DNA of 64,000 nt from Vibrio hepatarius. Lineage in GTDB: Bacteria; Pseudomonadota; Gammaproteobacteria; Enterobacterales; Vibrionaceae. Position numbers and translations under genes: made by a program. This document shows, in pieces, positions 48,398 to 59,615 of this stretch; within the stretch, counting starts at the first letter, position 1; every line of letters begins with the position of its first letter. Location: NCBI RefSeq assembly GCF_011806575.1, contig NZ_JAATOO010000015.1, positions 1 to 64,000 on the forward strand, read 5' to 3'. A model generated the notes under the pieces. It had not been told where the DNA came from. It searched no databases and saw nothing but the letters and a program-made list of their open reading frames with translations.

Positions 48398-49405
48398 TTA
48401 TTTATTGAGATCGCGGACGGTAAAGCGCTCTACAATCTCTGGGTGCATTTCGAAAACGCGCTTTTCATGCTCTTTATCTTTGATACGCTCAAGCAGGATT
48501 TCAAATGCGTTTTTACCGACACGACGTTTAGGTTGGTGTACCGTCGTTAGCGGTGGAGAGAAATATTCCGCCAACTCGATATTGTCATAGCCGATCACAG
48601 ACATGTCTTCTGGGATGCGGATGGCTTTCTGTTGCAGACGACTCATTAAGCCAAGTGCCATTGTGTCGTTAAAACAGAAAATTGCAGTAGGTTTTTTGTC
48701 CATAGCGACAATTTTATCAGCAGCGAGTACCGCAGTATCACATTCGAAGTTACCTTCTAAAATCCAGTCTTCGTCAACGGATAGATTGGCTTCTGCCATT
48801 GCACGTCGGTAACCAGCAATACGTTCCTGACACGCCAGTTTCTCAAAGTGACCACTTAGGCAAGCGATGTCTTTATGACCACGGTCGATAAGGTATTTAG
48901 TCGCTAGGTAGCCACCTTCCTCCGAGTTATCGATGATCTTATCTGCCTGCGAGCTTTCTGGGCCCCAGTCCATGATCACTTTTGGGATATCCTTATGGCG
49001 GTCGAGCATTTCGCTCAGCTCTTCTGTCAGGTCAGAGCACATCACCAAAATGCCGTCTACACGTTTTTCTGCCAACATACGGATGTAGTCACGTTGCTTT
49101 TCGTAAATACCACCAGTGTTACACAAAATCAGTGTGTAACCTTGGCGGTAACAGTAGCTTTCTACGCCGTCGATAACTTCAGAGAAGAACAAGTTAGTCG
49201 ATTGAGTCACCAGCATACCGATCGTACGTGTACTGTTACACTTCAGGCTACGAGCGACTGCGCTTGGGGCGTAATTAAGCTCTTGTACTGCTTCCATTAC
49301 TTTTTCTTGAGTAGCTTCAGCAACAAAGCGTGTTTTATTGATTACGTGTGAAACCGTTGTTGTTGACACACCGGCTAAGCGGGCAACGTCTTTTATAGTG
49401 GCCAT
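48398..49405 (-). CDS. purR: Purine repressor, LacI family
   Basis: The 335-residue repressor opens with the LacI helix-turn-helix [20 protein letters not shown] and the hinge [13 protein letters not shown] with the minor-groove Leu, then a periplasmic-binding-like core with [16 protein letters not shown] and [12 protein letters not shown]. The DNA-binding half and corepressor-site residues resemble E. coli PurR more than CytR; the tfoY-purR-torD order agrees. Start 49405 is chosen over 49447. PurR with hypoxanthine or guanine represses purine synthesis. Confidence 0.9.
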   Translation of the reverse strand: MATIKDVARLAGVSTTTVSHVINKTRFVAEATQEKVMEAVQELNYAPSAVARSLKCNSTRTIGMLVTQSTNLFFSEVIDGVESYCYRQGYTLILCNTGGIYEKQRDYIRMLAEKRVDGILVMCSDLTEELSEMLDRHKDIPKVIMDWGPESSQADKIIDNSEEGGYLATKYLIDRGHKDIACLSGHFEKLACQERIAGYRRAMAEANLSVDEDWILEGNFECDTAVLAADKIVAMDKKPTAIFCFNDTMALGLMSRLQQKAIRIPEDMSVIGYDNIELAEYFSPPLTTVHQPKRRVGKNAFEILLERIKDKEHEKRVFEMHPEIVERFTVRDLNK

Positions 49406-49484
49406 AAGGTTTTGTCCTGTCGATGACTGCCGAGAGTGCTTATCCAAAGTTTAGAAGAATCTGGCAGAAGTATCAGAAACACAA

Positions 49485-49512
49485 AAACCGCTGTTAATTA
49501 GCGGTTTGTATT
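49485..49512 (-). terminator. Terminator after torD
   Basis: AAACCGCT and AGCGGTTT pair around a 7-base loop (49487-49509), with T's on the minus strand. A second hairpin, GTTTGCGGTC/GACCGCAAAC with a 9-base loop, stands just upstream at 49532-49560. Confidence 0.75.
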
Positions 49513-49621
49513 TATTAAATTCGTTTTTATCGTTTGCGGTCACGATTTTAGACCGCAAACCTGATAAGAGCAAACAAAAAGGTGTTCGTTACCTGTGAAG
49601 GGTCACAAAACGTGTGGTTTT

Positions 49622-50269
49622 TTATTCGCCCTTTAAGTAGCTGCTATCGAGTTGCAGGAAGGCAACGAGCAGTAATGTTACAGCTGAATAGAAGCCAAAT
49701 TTATCCAGTGTTTGGCATTTCTCGGCAAACTTTGGCGTCCAGCTCAGAAGCTGAGTCTGGATAAAGTTGTCTTGTTGAATTAGTGCATTTTCCATCTCGT
49801 CTTCGCTCTCTAACTCATTTGAGCGAATGATGAGATTTCCGAGGAAATCGAGCTCGATAGCGATGTGGTCAGCAGGCTCGTTCAGTTGCTTATTCACCAT
49901 CACGCCATGTTTTTGCATCAACTCTTCCATTTCTTTAGCGGGAAAGTCATTCAACAAACCGGATTTACCCAAATAAATTGAGGCGTATGGTAGAGCCGAG
50001 TCTCTATCCGATTTAAGGAATAAGTCACAGAAGTCTGCCGCGAGCTCAAGTTGAGCATCTTCGCGATCCATCAGGCGATTGAGCGCGTCGATAAATTTTG
50101 TAACCGCGGGTTTCAATGTCTCGTTTTCGCCAAGACCGGTTAAAAAAGAACGAATCTCAGCCGAATGGTATTGGTCTATACTTTCTTGCGTTAACTCTTT
50201 GGCAAACAGGCTAGATAACCACCAGTAAATTTCTGCGCGTTTTTCATTAAATGCTTTAATTTCTTGCAT
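49622..50269 (-). CDS. torD: TorD-family redox enzyme maturation chaperone
   Basis: The 215-residue all-helical protein has the TorD/DmsD family features: N-terminal [19 protein letters not shown], middle motif [16 protein letters not shown] with [11 protein letters not shown], and the hinge [16 protein letters not shown]. TorD binds the signal peptide of TMAO reductase TorA and helps molybdenum cofactor insertion before Tat export. Here it is divergent from torR; torA and torS are not in this window. Confidence 0.92.
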   Translation of the reverse strand: MQEIKAFNEKRAEIYWWLSSLFAKELTQESIDQYHSAEIRSFLTGLGENETLKPAVTKFIDALNRLMDREDAQLELAADFCDLFLKSDRDSALPYASIYLGKSGLLNDFPAKEMEELMQKHGVMVNKQLNEPADHIAIELDFLGNLIIRSNELESEDEMENALIQQDNFIQTQLLSWTPKFAEKCQTLDKFGFYSAVTLLLVAFLQLDSSYLKGE

Positions 50270-50313
50270 TAGGTATTACTCCTAAAATAACTACTGACTA
50301 GTCTAACCAATAA

Positions 50314-50323
50314 AAATGAATAG
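50314..50323 (-). promoter_or_regulatory. Weak tor-box-like decamer
   Basis: On the minus strand CTATTCATTT matches 8 of 10 positions of the TorR decamer CTGTTCATAT. It lies in the torD-torR intergenic region, close to torD. Confidence 0.35.
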
Positions 50324-50365
50324 CGATAACGCCAGTTGTGAGTAAATAAGTGAAAATGTGCTGAA

Positions 50366-50375
50366 AAATGAACAG
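50366..50375 (-). promoter_or_regulatory. Candidate tor box in torD-torR intergenic region
   Basis: On the minus strand CTGTTCATTT matches the E. coli TorR decamer CTGTTCATAT at 9 of 10 positions. Its place between divergent torD and torR suits control of both by TorR. This is the best of three related decamers in the gap. Confidence 0.55.
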
Positions 50376-50453
50376 GTGGTGTGGTTTTGTCTTGAATCAA
50401 TAAAAAATCATCTTTCTTAATTTTAAAGTGACAAATACTAGAAATGTTACTAG

Positions 50454-50463
50454 TTATGAATAG
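50454..50463 (-). promoter_or_regulatory. Weak tor-box-like decamer near torR
   Basis: On the minus strand CTATTCATAA matches 8 of 10 positions of the TorR decamer (mismatches at positions 3 and 10) and lies about 45 bases upstream of torR, a plausible autorepression site. Confidence 0.35.
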
Positions 50464-50505
50464 AATACAAACCTAAACGATGACCAATGTAAATAAGTGG
50501 TGTAA

Positions 50506-51219
50506 ATGAGCTATCACGTATTAGTTGTAGAAGATGACGCAGTAACTCGCAGCAAGCTAGTTGGCTACTTTCAAAATGAAGGTTACCAAGTTAGTGAAGC
50601 TGAAAGTGGCGAGGAAATGCGTGAGTCACTACAGAAAAATGCGATTGACTTGGTGATGTTAGACATCAATCTTCCTGGTGAAGATGGCTTGATGCTGACT
50701 CGCGAACTTCGCAGTAAATCTGACATTGGGATTATCCTGGTAACAGGACGCACGGATAGCATTGATAAGATTGTCGGCCTTGAAATGGGTGCTGACGATT
50801 ACGTAACCAAGCCATTTGAGCTTCGCGAGTTACTCGTGCGTGTTAAAAATCTACTTTGGCGAATCTCGACGGCACGCAGCGGTTCTAGCTCAGTTGACGA
50901 GGACAAGCAAGGCGGCAATATTGTACGTTTTGGTGATTGGACCTTTGACGTACAGCGCCGTGCGCTAAGCCAAGCAGGTGAACCTGTGAAGTTGACAAAA
51001 GCAGAGTACGAGCTGCTGGTGGCACTTTCGTCTTATCCTAATCAGGTTCTTAGCAGAGAACGCATTCTCAACATGATTAGTCACCGCGTCGATGCGCCAA
51101 ATGACCGTACCATCGATGTCCTGATTCGTCGTATGCGTGCGAAGATGGAGTTTGACCCTAAGAACCCGCAAATCTTTGTCACGGTGCACGGTGAAGGTTA
51201 CATGTTTGCAGGCGATTGA
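50506..51219 (+). CDS. torR: Response regulator TorR
   Basis: The 237-residue OmpR-family regulator has a receiver (VVEDDAVTRSKLV, phospho-acceptor Asp53 in VMLDINLPGEDG, Lys in VTKPFELREL) and a winged helix ending VTVHGEGYMFAGD. The whole reads like E. coli TorR, and torD lies divergently next to it. TorR, phosphorylated by TorS, switches on anaerobic respiration with trimethylamine N-oxide. The kinase gene is elsewhere. Confidence 0.9.
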   Translation: MSYHVLVVEDDAVTRSKLVGYFQNEGYQVSEAESGEEMRESLQKNAIDLVMLDINLPGEDGLMLTRELRSKSDIGIILVTGRTDSIDKIVGLEMGADDYVTKPFELRELLVRVKNLLWRISTARSGSSSVDEDKQGGNIVRFGDWTFDVQRRALSQAGEPVKLTKAEYELLVALSSYPNQVLSRERILNMISHRVDAPNDRTIDVLIRRMRAKMEFDPKNPQIFVTVHGEGYMFAGD

Positions 51220-51252
51220 CGCTGGTTGAGTCAATCGTACTGACGACAAGAT

Positions 51253-51289
51253 AAAAAAATACCGAGGTTTAGGCCTCGGTATTTTTTTT
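51253..51289. terminator. Bidirectional terminator between torR and elyC
   Basis: AAATACCGAGG and CCTCGGTATTT pair around TTTAGG, with long A and T runs on the two sides. Confidence 0.93.
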
Positions 51290-51291
51290 GA

Positions 51292-52080
51292 TTACGATTG
51301 AGTCGCCGCGGTATCGGTATTGGATGCCCAGTTACGCAGGCGTTGCCAAATAGAGCCAAGAGTCTCATGCCAATAACGTTCGGTTTGCTCGAGGTACACG
51401 GCTTTAGGCGTGTATTTCACCCAAGGCTGAGTGACGTTCCGCTGCGCAAGGAAGTTAGTCGGTGCGGGGTAGGGGTTGAGGCCCGCAGACTGAAACTCAT
51501 GCAGCGCACGCTTCATGTGGCTTGCCGAGGTCACCAATACCAGATTTTTGCGCATCACAAATGCAGCGGCTTGGCGCGCTTCTTCCCACGTGTCTTTTGC
51601 CGTTTCCAATAACACGATATCAGACTTAGAAACGCCTAGGGCTAAGGCCACATTGGCCATCATTCTGGCATTGCTGACTTCTGCACCGCCAGCATAACCA
51701 GACAGGATCAGTTTAGAGCCAGGGTAAATACGCATAATGCGAATCCCTTCAGCTAAACGCATCAATCCAGTTCGACTTAATTCTGAAGTGGGTGGAATGT
51801 CATCGTCGACAACGTGTCCACCGCCTAACACCATCACATAATCGATAGGCTGGTCGACTGGGAGAAACGCCGAATGTTGACGTTCTAGAGGCATCAGGAG
51901 ACGCGATGAAACTGGCTGGAACGAGATAAGGAAAATACCTACAAACGAGAAAAGAACAATAAAACAGCCGGTCTTCTGATTTCTTGTGAACATGATAAGC
52001 ATCAACCCAATCATGCCGATGATCAGCATCGCTGGCAGTGGCATGAGGAGTGATGAGATCATTTTTTTCAGCTCAAACAT
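51292..52080 (-). CDS. elyC: Envelope biogenesis factor ElyC (DUF218)
   Basis: The 262-residue protein has two N-terminal membrane segments (about residues 10-30 and 38-56) and a DUF218 domain outside: DYVMVLGGGHVVDDDIP, GLMRLAEGIRIMRIYPGSKLILSG in two parts, and ETAKDTWEEA with ASHMKRAL. E. coli ElyC supports peptidoglycan assembly at low temperature. It is divergent from cmoM and mukFEB, as in enterobacteria. Confidence 0.92.
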   Translation of the reverse strand: MFELKKMISSLLMPLPAMLIIGMIGLMLIMFTRNQKTGCFIVLFSFVGIFLISFQPVSSRLLMPLERQHSAFLPVDQPIDYVMVLGGGHVVDDDIPPTSELSRTGLMRLAEGIRIMRIYPGSKLILSGYAGGAEVSNARMMANVALALGVSKSDIVLLETAKDTWEEARQAAAFVMRKNLVLVTSASHMKRALHEFQSAGLNPYPAPTNFLAQRNVTQPWVKYTPKAVYLEQTERYWHETLGSIWQRLRNWASNTDTAATQS

Positions 52081-52193
52081 ACTAAATAGTCCGAAAAAAC
52101 ATCAGTTGATTATTTTTTAAGAGAAACCCTCTTTATTCCTGCCTTTCTTGTGACAGAATAGCAGCACGATTAGACATAATACCCTAAGCTGCT

Positions 52194-52985
52194 GTGACTG
52201 AAGACCGCAATTTCGACGATATTGCCCACAAATTTGTAAAAAACATATATGGCTCGGATAAAGGCGAGATTCGCCAAGTCATTGTTTGGGAAGATTTAGA
52301 ACAACTATTGACCGCTGTTGACGGCGACAGCCGAGCCCTTGAAATATTAGACGCCGGTGGCGGCTTAGCACAAATGTCACAAAAGCTTGCCAAGCTCGGA
52401 CACCACATATCTTTATGTGATCTATCTTCGGAAATGTTGCAACTAGCAAAGCAGGATATTGAAAAAAATGGCTTGCTTGAGCAGTATCGCTTGATTCATT
52501 CACCCGTCCAAGACATTGAACGACACCTAGAACGACCAGTTGATGTCGTGATGTTTCACGCGGTGATGGAGTGGTTGGCTGATCCCAAGTCCGCTTTAGC
52601 AACAGTATTAGAACAAGTGAAACCGGGCGGCGCCGCTTCAATTATGTTCTACAACCATCATGGGCTGGTCTACAAAAACGTGGTGTGCGGCAATATTCCT
52701 CATATTTTGGATGGTATGCCTCACCGCAAGAGATTTAAATTACAGCCACAGAAAGGCTTAAAACCTGAAGACGTCTACCAATGGATAGAAGACGCGGGAT
52801 TTGAAATCTGTGGTAAATCAGGTATCCGCTGTTTTAGTGATTACATTGGGAATATGCAATACACCGGCGACTACCAATATGAAGATGTGTTGGCACTCGA
52901 AAAACAACTTTGTCGACAAGAGCCATACCTCTCATTAGGCCGATACATACACGTATGGGCAAAAAAGAAAGAGAAACAGGAATAA
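52194..52985 (+). CDS. cmoM: tRNA 5-carboxymethoxyuridine methyltransferase
   Basis: The 263-residue SAM-dependent enzyme (formerly SmtA) methylates cmo5U34 to mcmo5U in certain tRNAs. It has [21 protein letters not shown], the SAM motif [12 protein letters not shown], and [12 protein letters not shown]. The GTG at 52194 gives the family length. It ends two bases before the mukF ATG, as the first gene of the cmoM-mukFEB operon. The upstream enzyme of the same pathway, CmoB, lies at the end of this window. Confidence 0.93.
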   Translation: MTEDRNFDDIAHKFVKNIYGSDKGEIRQVIVWEDLEQLLTAVDGDSRALEILDAGGGLAQMSQKLAKLGHHISLCDLSSEMLQLAKQDIEKNGLLEQYRLIHSPVQDIERHLERPVDVVMFHAVMEWLADPKSALATVLEQVKPGGAASIMFYNHHGLVYKNVVCGNIPHILDGMPHRKRFKLQPQKGLKPEDVYQWIEDAGFEICGKSGIRCFSDYIGNMQYTGDYQYEDVLALEKQLCRQEPYLSLGRYIHVWAKKKEKQE

Positions 52986-52987
52986 CA

Positions 52988-54325
52988 ATGAGTGAGATGA
53001 CTCTCAATGCTGCAGAGCAACCAATTGACGAATTGGTTAGCTGGGTGAAGCAGCACGATTTCTCATTGAACCTGACGACTGAACGATTGGCTTTTCTAAT
53101 CGCAATTGCAGTATTAAGCAACGAAAGGTTTGATGAGGAATTGGGTGAAGGTGAACTGCATGATGCATTTACCATCGTCACTCGGCTATTTGAAGACACC
53201 GGTGAAGCTTCGGCTTTCCGTGCGAACAATGCCATCAACGAAATGGTGAAACAGCGACTGATCAGTCGTTTCACCAGTGAAGTGAATGATGGTGCAAGTA
53301 TTTACCGTTTGTCACCGCTGGCAATCGGCATTACCGATTACTACGTTCGCCATCGTGAATTTTCTAAACTCCGTCTTTCTATCCAGCTTTCAATGGTTGC
53401 CGATGAAATGGCAAAAGCGATTGAAGCTGCGCAGAAAGGTGGCACTCCGGGCCACTGGAAGAAAAACGTCTATGGGGTACTGAAGTACTCAGTAGGGGAA
53501 ATCTTCGATCAAATTGACCTCAACCAACGCGTGATGGACGAACAGCAACAGTCAGTGAAGCTGCAAATTGCTGAGCTGCTGAATAAAGACTGGCGCGAAG
53601 CGATCAATAACTGTGAAGCTTTGCTGTCTGAAACCTCCACCACGCTGCGTGAGCTGCAAGATACCTTACAAGCGGCGAGTGATGAGTTGCAAACGCAAAT
53701 CCTTGATATCCAAGAGATCGTCTACGGAGACGATGAGCTGGAATTTATCGAGGAAGCGTTGTTTGGTCTGCAAATGAAGCTTGACCGCATCACCAGTTGG
53801 GGTCAGCAAGCGATTGACCTGTGGATCGGCTATGACCGCCACGTGCATAAGTTTATCCGTACCGCAATCGATATGGATAAAAACCGTGCCTTCAGTACGC
53901 GCTTGCGTCAATCCTTCAAAGATTACTTTGATATGCCTTGGTATCTGACTTATGCAGATGCGGAAAGGCTCACCGACCTTCGTGATGAAGCGCTGGTACT
54001 GCGTGACGATGAAGTCACGGGTCAAGTACCGATGGAAGTGGAATACGAAGAGTTTCAACAAGTCAATGATGAGCTGTCAGAGCGCATTGGCGAGATGCTC
54101 AAAGTGCATAAAGAGCAGGGCAGTGCCATCGATCTCGGTGTGGTACTGCGCGACTATCTAGCTCAGCATCCTCGCACTCATCACTTTGATTTAGCCCGTA
54201 TTGTTGTCGATCAAGCGGTTCGCTTAGGTTATTCGGAATCTGATTACCAAGCAATTCAGCCAGACTGGCAAGCGATCAACGATTTTGGGGCAAAGGTACA
54301 AGCAAATGTCATCGACCGATACTAA
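52988..54325 (+). CDS. mukF: Chromosome partition protein MukF (kleisin)
   Basis: The 445-residue kleisin bridges MukB heads and binds MukE. It has an N-terminal winged-helix dimer domain ([20 protein letters not shown]), a long helical bundle, a linker, and a C-terminal winged helix ([19 protein letters not shown]). The ATG at 52988 is chosen over an upstream frame inside cmoM (52910). It overlaps mukE by 20 bases, so translation is coupled. Confidence 0.97.
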   Translation: MSEMTLNAAEQPIDELVSWVKQHDFSLNLTTERLAFLIAIAVLSNERFDEELGEGELHDAFTIVTRLFEDTGEASAFRANNAINEMVKQRLISRFTSEVNDGASIYRLSPLAIGITDYYVRHREFSKLRLSIQLSMVADEMAKAIEAAQKGGTPGHWKKNVYGVLKYSVGEIFDQIDLNQRVMDEQQQSVKLQIAELLNKDWREAINNCEALLSETSTTLRELQDTLQAASDELQTQILDIQEIVYGDDELEFIEEALFGLQMKLDRITSWGQQAIDLWIGYDRHVHKFIRTAIDMDKNRAFSTRLRQSFKDYFDMPWYLTYADAERLTDLRDEALVLRDDEVTGQVPMEVEYEEFQQVNDELSERIGEMLKVHKEQGSAIDLGVVLRDYLAQHPRTHHFDLARIVVDQAVRLGYSESDYQAIQPDWQAINDFGAKVQANVIDRY

Positions 54326-55034
54326 TGAATACATGCCAGAGAATCTGGTGAAAGCAATTTCGAACCCTCTGTTCCCAGCGCTAGATAGCATGCTGCGTGC
54401 AGGGCGTCATATTTCTAGCGAAGACTTGGACAACCACGCACTGTTGTCTGACTTTGAAGTCGAACTGTCTTCGTTCTACCAACGCTACAACACTGAGCTA
54501 GTGAAAGCGCCGGAAGGTTTCTTCTATCTTCGCCCACGTTCAACTTCATTGATTGGCCGCAGCGTACTCTCTGAACTGGACATGCTGGTAGGTAAAGTGT
54601 TGTGTTTCCTTTACCTTAGCCCTGAGCGTCTGGCTCACGAAGGTATCTTCACCAACCAAGAGCTGTACGAAGAGCTACTGCAATTAGCGGATGAGAAAAA
54701 GCTGATGAAGCTGGTCACCAACCGCGCCAATGGCTCTGATTTAGACAAAGAAAAGTTGTTTGAAAAAGTACGTACTTCATTACGTCGCCTGCGTCGTCTC
54801 GGTATGATCATCAATATCGGTGAAACTGGAAAATTCAGCATCAGCGAATCGGTGTTCCGCTTCGGTGCAGACGTACGTGTGGGTGATGATATGCGTGAAG
54901 CGCAGCTGCGTCTGATCCGCGACGGTGAAGCGGTAGTACATACCAAAGAGCCAAGCCAAGGCAGTTTGCTTGCTGAAGAAGAGGCAAGCGACGACAACGA
55001 GCAAGAAGAAACATTTGAAGAAGGTGAAGCATGA
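54306..55034 (+). CDS. mukE: Chromosome partition protein MukE
   Basis: The 242-residue KITE-type subunit has tandem winged helices ([52 protein letters not shown]) and the usual acidic C-terminal tail ([19 protein letters not shown]). It binds MukF and regulates the MukB ATPase. It overlaps mukF by 20 bases and mukB by four (ATGA). Confidence 0.97.
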   Translation: MSSTDTNEYMPENLVKAISNPLFPALDSMLRAGRHISSEDLDNHALLSDFEVELSSFYQRYNTELVKAPEGFFYLRPRSTSLIGRSVLSELDMLVGKVLCFLYLSPERLAHEGIFTNQELYEELLQLADEKKLMKLVTNRANGSDLDKEKLFEKVRTSLRRLRRLGMIINIGETGKFSISESVFRFGADVRVGDDMREAQLRLIRDGEAVVHTKEPSQGSLLAEEEASDDNEQEETFEEGEA

Positions 55035-58000
55035 TTGAACGTGGTAAATATCAATCGCTGACCATGGTGAACTGGAACGGCTTCTTTGCACGTACCTTTG
55101 ATATTGATGGTTTAGTTACAACTCTGTCTGGTGGTAACGGTGCGGGTAAGTCGACCACAATGGCGGCTTTCATCACCGCTTTGATCCCAGACCAAACCCT
55201 ACTGCACTTCCGTAACACCACTGAAGCGGGCAGCAGCCAGTCGTCTCGCGATAAAGGTCTCTACGGTAAGTTACAACCAGGCGCGTGTTACGCTGCGTTG
55301 GATGTGGTGAACTCCCGTAACCAGCGTTTACTGTTTGCAGTGAAGCTGCAGCAAGTCGCGGGACGCGATAAGAAAGTTGATATCAAACCGTTTGTGATCC
55401 AAGGTCTGCCTAGTCACGTCAAACCAACGGACATATTGATCGAAAGCGTTTCTGCAACTCAGGCTCGCGTGCGTCAAATCAACGAAGTGAAAGACGCAAT
55501 CGTGCAATACGAAGGTGTGCAATTCAAAGCCTTCTCATCGATCGTCGACTACCACGCGCAAATGTTTGAGTTTGGTGTCGTGCCTAAGAAACTGCGTAAC
55601 TCTAGCGACCGCTCGAAGTTCTACCGCCTGATCGAAGCGTCGCTTTACGGTGGTATTTCTAGTGCGATCACGCGCTCGCTACGCGATTACCTGTTGCCAC
55701 AAAACGGCGGCGTTAAGAAAGCGTTCCAAGATATGGAATCGGCGCTGCGTGAAAACCGCATGACGCTGGAAGCGATCAAAACCACTCAGGCTGACCGCGA
55801 CCTGTTCAAGCACCTGATTACCGAATCGACCAACTACGTGGCTGCAGACTATATGCGCCATGCCAATGACCGTCGTAACAAGCTAGAACAAACACTGGCT
55901 CTGCGTTCAGAGTTGTTCAACTCGCGCGAAACACTGGTTGAACAAAACAACCTGCTGAACCGCGTCCAAGAAGAGCTTGAACTGCTGGTGGACTCTGAGT
56001 CTGCGCTCGAGCAGGACTATCAAGCGGCTTCTGACCACTTGCAGCTGGTGCAAAATGCTTTGCGTCAGCAAGAGAAGATCGCTCGCTACGAAGAAGATCT
56101 TGAAGAGTTGAGCGAGCGTCTTGAAGAGCAAATGATGGTGGTTGAAGAAGCGCAAGAGCGCGTTCTGATGGCTGAAGAACAAGCGACCATTTCTGAAGAA
56201 GAAGTGGATAGCTTGAAGACTCAGTTAGCCGACTACCAACAAGCGCTGGACGTGCAACAGACTCGTGCGCTGCAATATCAACAGGCAGTTCAAGCGTTAG
56301 AGAAAGCAAAACAGCTCCTTGAAGACGACAGTCTGACGGAAGAAACCGCGCAAGCGTTAGTGTCTGAGCTTAAGCTTAAAGAAACCGAAAGCACCAATAC
56401 CTTGCTGTCGGTGAAGCACAAGTTGGATATGTCGTCAGCAGCAGCGCAGCAGTTTGATACCGCACTGAAACTTGTTCAAAGCATCAAAGGGCAGGTTGAG
56501 CGCAACCAAGCGGCAAGCGAGGCGAAAGAAGCGTTGCAACAAGCACGCGACGCAAAACATACCACACAGAATGAGCAACAATGGCGTGCTCAGCATCGTG
56601 ATTTAGAGCGTAGTTTAAATCAGCAACGTCAGGCTCGCGAGTTAGTAGAAAGCTACCGTAAACAGCATCATGTTGAGCTGACTGATGAAATTGCGTTTGA
56701 GCAGGAACGTGAACGTCATGCGATGCAAATTGAATCGCTGGAAATGGCGCAAGAAGAGCTGCGTGAACAGCGCAGCGAACAGCGTCGCCTAGAACAAGAC
56801 GCAAGTGCCGAAATCCGCAAACAAGAGGCGATTGCCCCGACTTGGATTGCCGCGCATGACGCGCTAGAAAAACTGCGTGAGCAAAGTGGTGCCGAGCTAG
56901 AAGACAGCCAATCGGTAATGAGCCACATGCAAGTGGTGCTTGAGCAAGAGAAACAACAATCTCTGGCGAAAGACAAATTAGCTGAGCGCCGAGCGCAACT
57001 AGAAAGTGAAATCGAGCGTTTAGCCTCTCCGGGCGGTTCCAACGATCCGCGTTTAAAAGGTCTGGCTGATACGCTTGGCGGCGTTCTGCTGTCTGAGATC
57101 TACGACGATATCACGATTGATGATGCACCATACTTCAGTGCGATGTATGGTCCTGCTCGTCACGCGATTGTCGTGTCTGACCTATCGGGCATCGAAGAAA
57201 AGCTAGTCGAACTCGACGATTGTCCGGAAGACCTCTACATCATCGAAGGCGATGTCGACGCATTCGATGATAGTTCATTTGATGCAGAAGAGCTGGAAGG
57301 TGCGGTTTGCGTTCGCATGAACGACCGCCAGATGCGCTACTCACGTTTACCTGAAATTCCATTGTTTGGCCGTGCAGCGCGTGAACAGCGCTTAGAATTG
57401 CTGCGTGCCGAGCGCGATGAAGTGGTTGAGAAGCACGCTAAAGCGGCCTTTGATTCTCAAAAGCAGCAGCGTTTGTACCAAGCATTCAACCACTTTGTTG
57501 CTAACCACATTCAGGTTGCGTTCGAATCTGATCCAGAACAGGCATTGATGGGCTTACGCGAAAAGCGTAACCAAGTTGTGCGCTTACTGGCCGATCTTGA
57601 TGCAAAAGAGCAGCAGCAACGTTCACAATTGCAAACCAGTAAGCAAGCGCTGGCGTCGCTAGATAAATTAGCACCGCATATGGCGCTGGTTGAAGACGAC
57701 ACTTTGCAAGGTCGTTTTGACGAGCTTGAAGAGAAGATCGCGCAGCTTTCAGAAGCGAAGGCATTCCTTAACAACCACGGTAAGGCGTTGCTTGAACTGG
57801 AGACAATATCTTCAGCGTTGGAAGCGGATCCAGAGGAATTTGATGCACTGGAAGCGGAATACCAAGCGGCTGATCAGCAACTGCAAGTGTTGAAGAAACA
57901 GATCTTCGCCTTGTCTGATCTGGTTGAACGCCGTCATTACTTCGCGTACTCAGACTCGGTTGATCTGCTAAACCAAAGCAGTGAACTGAGCGAGCAGCTT

Positions 58001-59488
58001 AAAGCGAAACTGGTTCAAGCAGAGCAAGCCCGTACTCGTACGCGTGAAGAACTCAAGCAATCTCAAGCTCAGATGAACCAATACAACCAAGTATTGGCAT
58101 CGCTGAAGAGTTCGCACCAAGCGAAACTAGAGACGGTTCAAGAGTTCAAACAAGAGCTGCAAGAGTTTGGTGTTAACGCAGACGAAGGCGCAGAAGAACG
58201 AGCGATGCGTCGTCGTGATGAGTTGCAAGAACGCCTACATAGCTCTCGTAGCCGTAAGAGTGAGTACGAACGTACCATCACTTCGACAGAGCTTGAGATG
58301 AAAGGTCTGGCGAAACGTCTGAAGAAAGTGCAGAAAGAGTACGCTGAGCTGCGTACCTTTGTTGTCGCAGCAAAAGCGGGTTGGTGCTCAGTACTGCGCT
58401 TGGCGCGTGAAAATGACGTGGAGCGTCGTCTTCACAAGCGTGAGTTGGCGTACATGTCGGCGGATGAGCTGCGTTCGATGTCGGATAAATCGTTGGGTGC
58501 GCTGCGTCTTGCCGTTGCCGACAACGAAGACCTGCGTGATGCGCTGCGTCTGTCTGAAGACAACGCGCGTCCAGAACGTAAAGTCTTGTTCTACATTGCG
58601 GTCTACCAGCATCTGCGTGAGCGCATTCGCCAAGACATCATCCGCACCGATGATCCGGTGGAAGCCATCGAAGAAATGGAAGTGGAACTTGCACGTCTGA
58701 CGGAAGAATTAACCCAGCGTGAAAATCGCTTGGCGATCAGTTCAGAGTCGGTTGCAAGCATCATTAAGAAGACCATTCAGCGTGAGCAAAACCGCATTCG
58801 TATGCTTAACCAAGGTTTGTCGAACATTTCGTTTGGTCAGGTGAAAGGTGTACGCCTGAACGTTAAGATCCGTGAAAGCCATGAGATTTTGCTCAACGGT
58901 CTAGCGTCGCAGCAAGAGCAGCACAAAGACCTGTTTGAAACCTCGCGCTACACCTTCTCTGAAGCAATGGCGAAACTGTTCCAACGCGTTAACCCGCATA
59001 TCGACATGGGACAACGTTCTCCACAGGTATTGGGTGAGGAACTGCTGGATTACCGTAACTACCTAGAATTGAGTGTTGAAGTAAACCGTGGTTCGGATGG
59101 CTGGTTGCAAGCGGAATCTGGCGCACTATCAACGGGTGAGGCGATCGGTACGGGTCAGTCAATTCTATTGATGGTCGTTCAGAGTTGGGAAGAAGAATCT
59201 CGACGTCTGCGTAGCAAAGATATCGTTCCTTGTCGTCTACTGTTCCTTGATGAAGCAGCGCGTCTGGATGCGAAATCGATCTCGACACTGTTTGAACTGT
59301 GTGACCGTTTGGATATGCAATTGCTTATTGCGGCGCCAGAGAACATCAGTCCTGAAAAAGGCACGACTTATAAACTGGTACGTAAAGTGTTTAAAGACCA
59401 CGAACACGTACACGTTGTGGGTCTGCGTGGCTTTGGTCAACCAGACAAGCCGAAGAGCGAGATCCAAGAGTTGGTTGAAGAACTCTAA
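55031..59488 (+). CDS. mukB: Chromosome partition protein MukB (SMC-like condensin)
   Basis: The 1485-residue ATPase forms dimers that extrude and compact DNA. The head has Walker A GNGAGKST (residues 35-42); two very long coiled-coil arms (about 290-640 and 780-1100) flank the hinge with [18 protein letters not shown]; the C-terminal head has the signature [15 protein letters not shown] and Walker [12 protein letters not shown]. Length matches E. coli MukB (1486). Presence of MukBEF fits Vibrio, which lack a classical Smc. Confidence 0.98.
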   Translation: MIERGKYQSLTMVNWNGFFARTFDIDGLVTTLSGGNGAGKSTTMAAFITALIPDQTLLHFRNTTEAGSSQSSRDKGLYGKLQPGACYAALDVVNSRNQRLLFAVKLQQVAGRDKKVDIKPFVIQGLPSHVKPTDILIESVSATQARVRQINEVKDAIVQYEGVQFKAFSSIVDYHAQMFEFGVVPKKLRNSSDRSKFYRLIEASLYGGISSAITRSLRDYLLPQNGGVKKAFQDMESALRENRMTLEAIKTTQADRDLFKHLITESTNYVAADYMRHANDRRNKLEQTLALRSELFNSRETLVEQNNLLNRVQEELELLVDSESALEQDYQAASDHLQLVQNALRQQEKIARYEEDLEELSERLEEQMMVVEEAQERVLMAEEQATISEEEVDSLKTQLADYQQALDVQQTRALQYQQAVQALEKAKQLLEDDSLTEETAQALVSELKLKETESTNTLLSVKHKLDMSSAAAQQFDTALKLVQSIKGQVERNQAASEAKEALQQARDAKHTTQNEQQWRAQHRDLERSLNQQRQARELVESYRKQHHVELTDEIAFEQERERHAMQIESLEMAQEELREQRSEQRRLEQDASAEIRKQEAIAPTWIAAHDALEKLREQSGAELEDSQSVMSHMQVVLEQEKQQSLAKDKLAERRAQLESEIERLASPGGSNDPRLKGLADTLGGVLLSEIYDDITIDDAPYFSAMYGPARHAIVVSDLSGIEEKLVELDDCPEDLYIIEGDVDAFDDSSFDAEELEGAVCVRMNDRQMRYSRLPEIPLFGRAAREQRLELLRAERDEVVEKHAKAAFDSQKQQRLYQAFNHFVANHIQVAFESDPEQALMGLREKRNQVVRLLADLDAKEQQQRSQLQTSKQALASLDKLAPHMALVEDDTLQGRFDELEEKIAQLSEAKAFLNNHGKALLELETISSALEADPEEFDALEAEYQAADQQLQVLKKQIFALSDLVERRHYFAYSDSVDLLNQSSELSEQLKAKLVQAEQARTRTREELKQSQAQMNQYNQVLASLKSSHQAKLETVQEFKQELQEFGVNADEGAEERAMRRRDELQERLHSSRSRKSEYERTITSTELEMKGLAKRLKKVQKEYAELRTFVVAAKAGWCSVLRLARENDVERRLHKRELAYMSADELRSMSDKSLGALRLAVADNEDLRDALRLSEDNARPERKVLFYIAVYQHLRERIRQDIIRTDDPVEAIEEMEVELARLTEELTQRENRLAISSESVASIIKKTIQREQNRIRMLNQGLSNISFGQVKGVRLNVKIRESHEILLNGLASQQEQHKDLFETSRYTFSEAMAKLFQRVNPHIDMGQRSPQVLGEELLDYRNYLELSVEVNRGSDGWLQAESGALSTGEAIGTGQSILLMVVQSWEEESRRLRSKDIVPCRLLFLDEAARLDAKSISTLFELCDRLDMQLLIAAPENISPEKGTTYKLVRKVFKDHEHVHVVGLRGFGQPDKPKSEIQELVEEL

Positions 59489-59504
59489 TCTTACGCCAAT
59501 ACGC

Positions 59505-59533
59505 AAAGCCCAGCTCGATGCTGGGCTTTTTTG
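59505..59533 (+). terminator. Terminator after mukB
   Basis: AAAGCCCAGC and GCTGGGCTTT pair around TCGAT, followed by TTT. It closes the cmoM-mukFEB operon. Confidence 0.92.
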
Positions 59534-59568
59534 TATCTGTGCTTTAAGCCGATGATTGTATTGGGTAT

Positions 59569-59598
59569 AAAAAAGCCCCGCTTGGTCAAGCAGGGCTT
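59569..59598 (-). terminator. Terminator of the retropepsin/7TM/ATP-grasp operon
   Basis: AAGCCCCGCTT and AAGCAGGGCTT pair with one mismatch around GGTC; six T's follow on the minus strand. Confidence 0.87.
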
Positions 59599-59615
59599 AA
59601 TCGTCAGTCAGTATC

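Noticed and set aside
48398-49405. CytR as identity of the LacI-family regulator
   Set aside because: The N-terminal helix-turn-helix and gene order fit PurR; CytR lies elsewhere in Vibrio genomes known to me.
49532-49560. PurR operator for purR autoregulation in GTTTGCGG...CCGCAAAC
   Set aside because: The half-sites point the wrong way for the GCAAACGTTTGC operator and have a 9-base loop; an RNA hairpin near the torD terminator is simpler.
55031-59488. Many open frames antisense to mukB with Gln/Leu- or Ser-rich products
   Set aside because: They arise from the coiled-coil codon bias of mukB and have no start signals.
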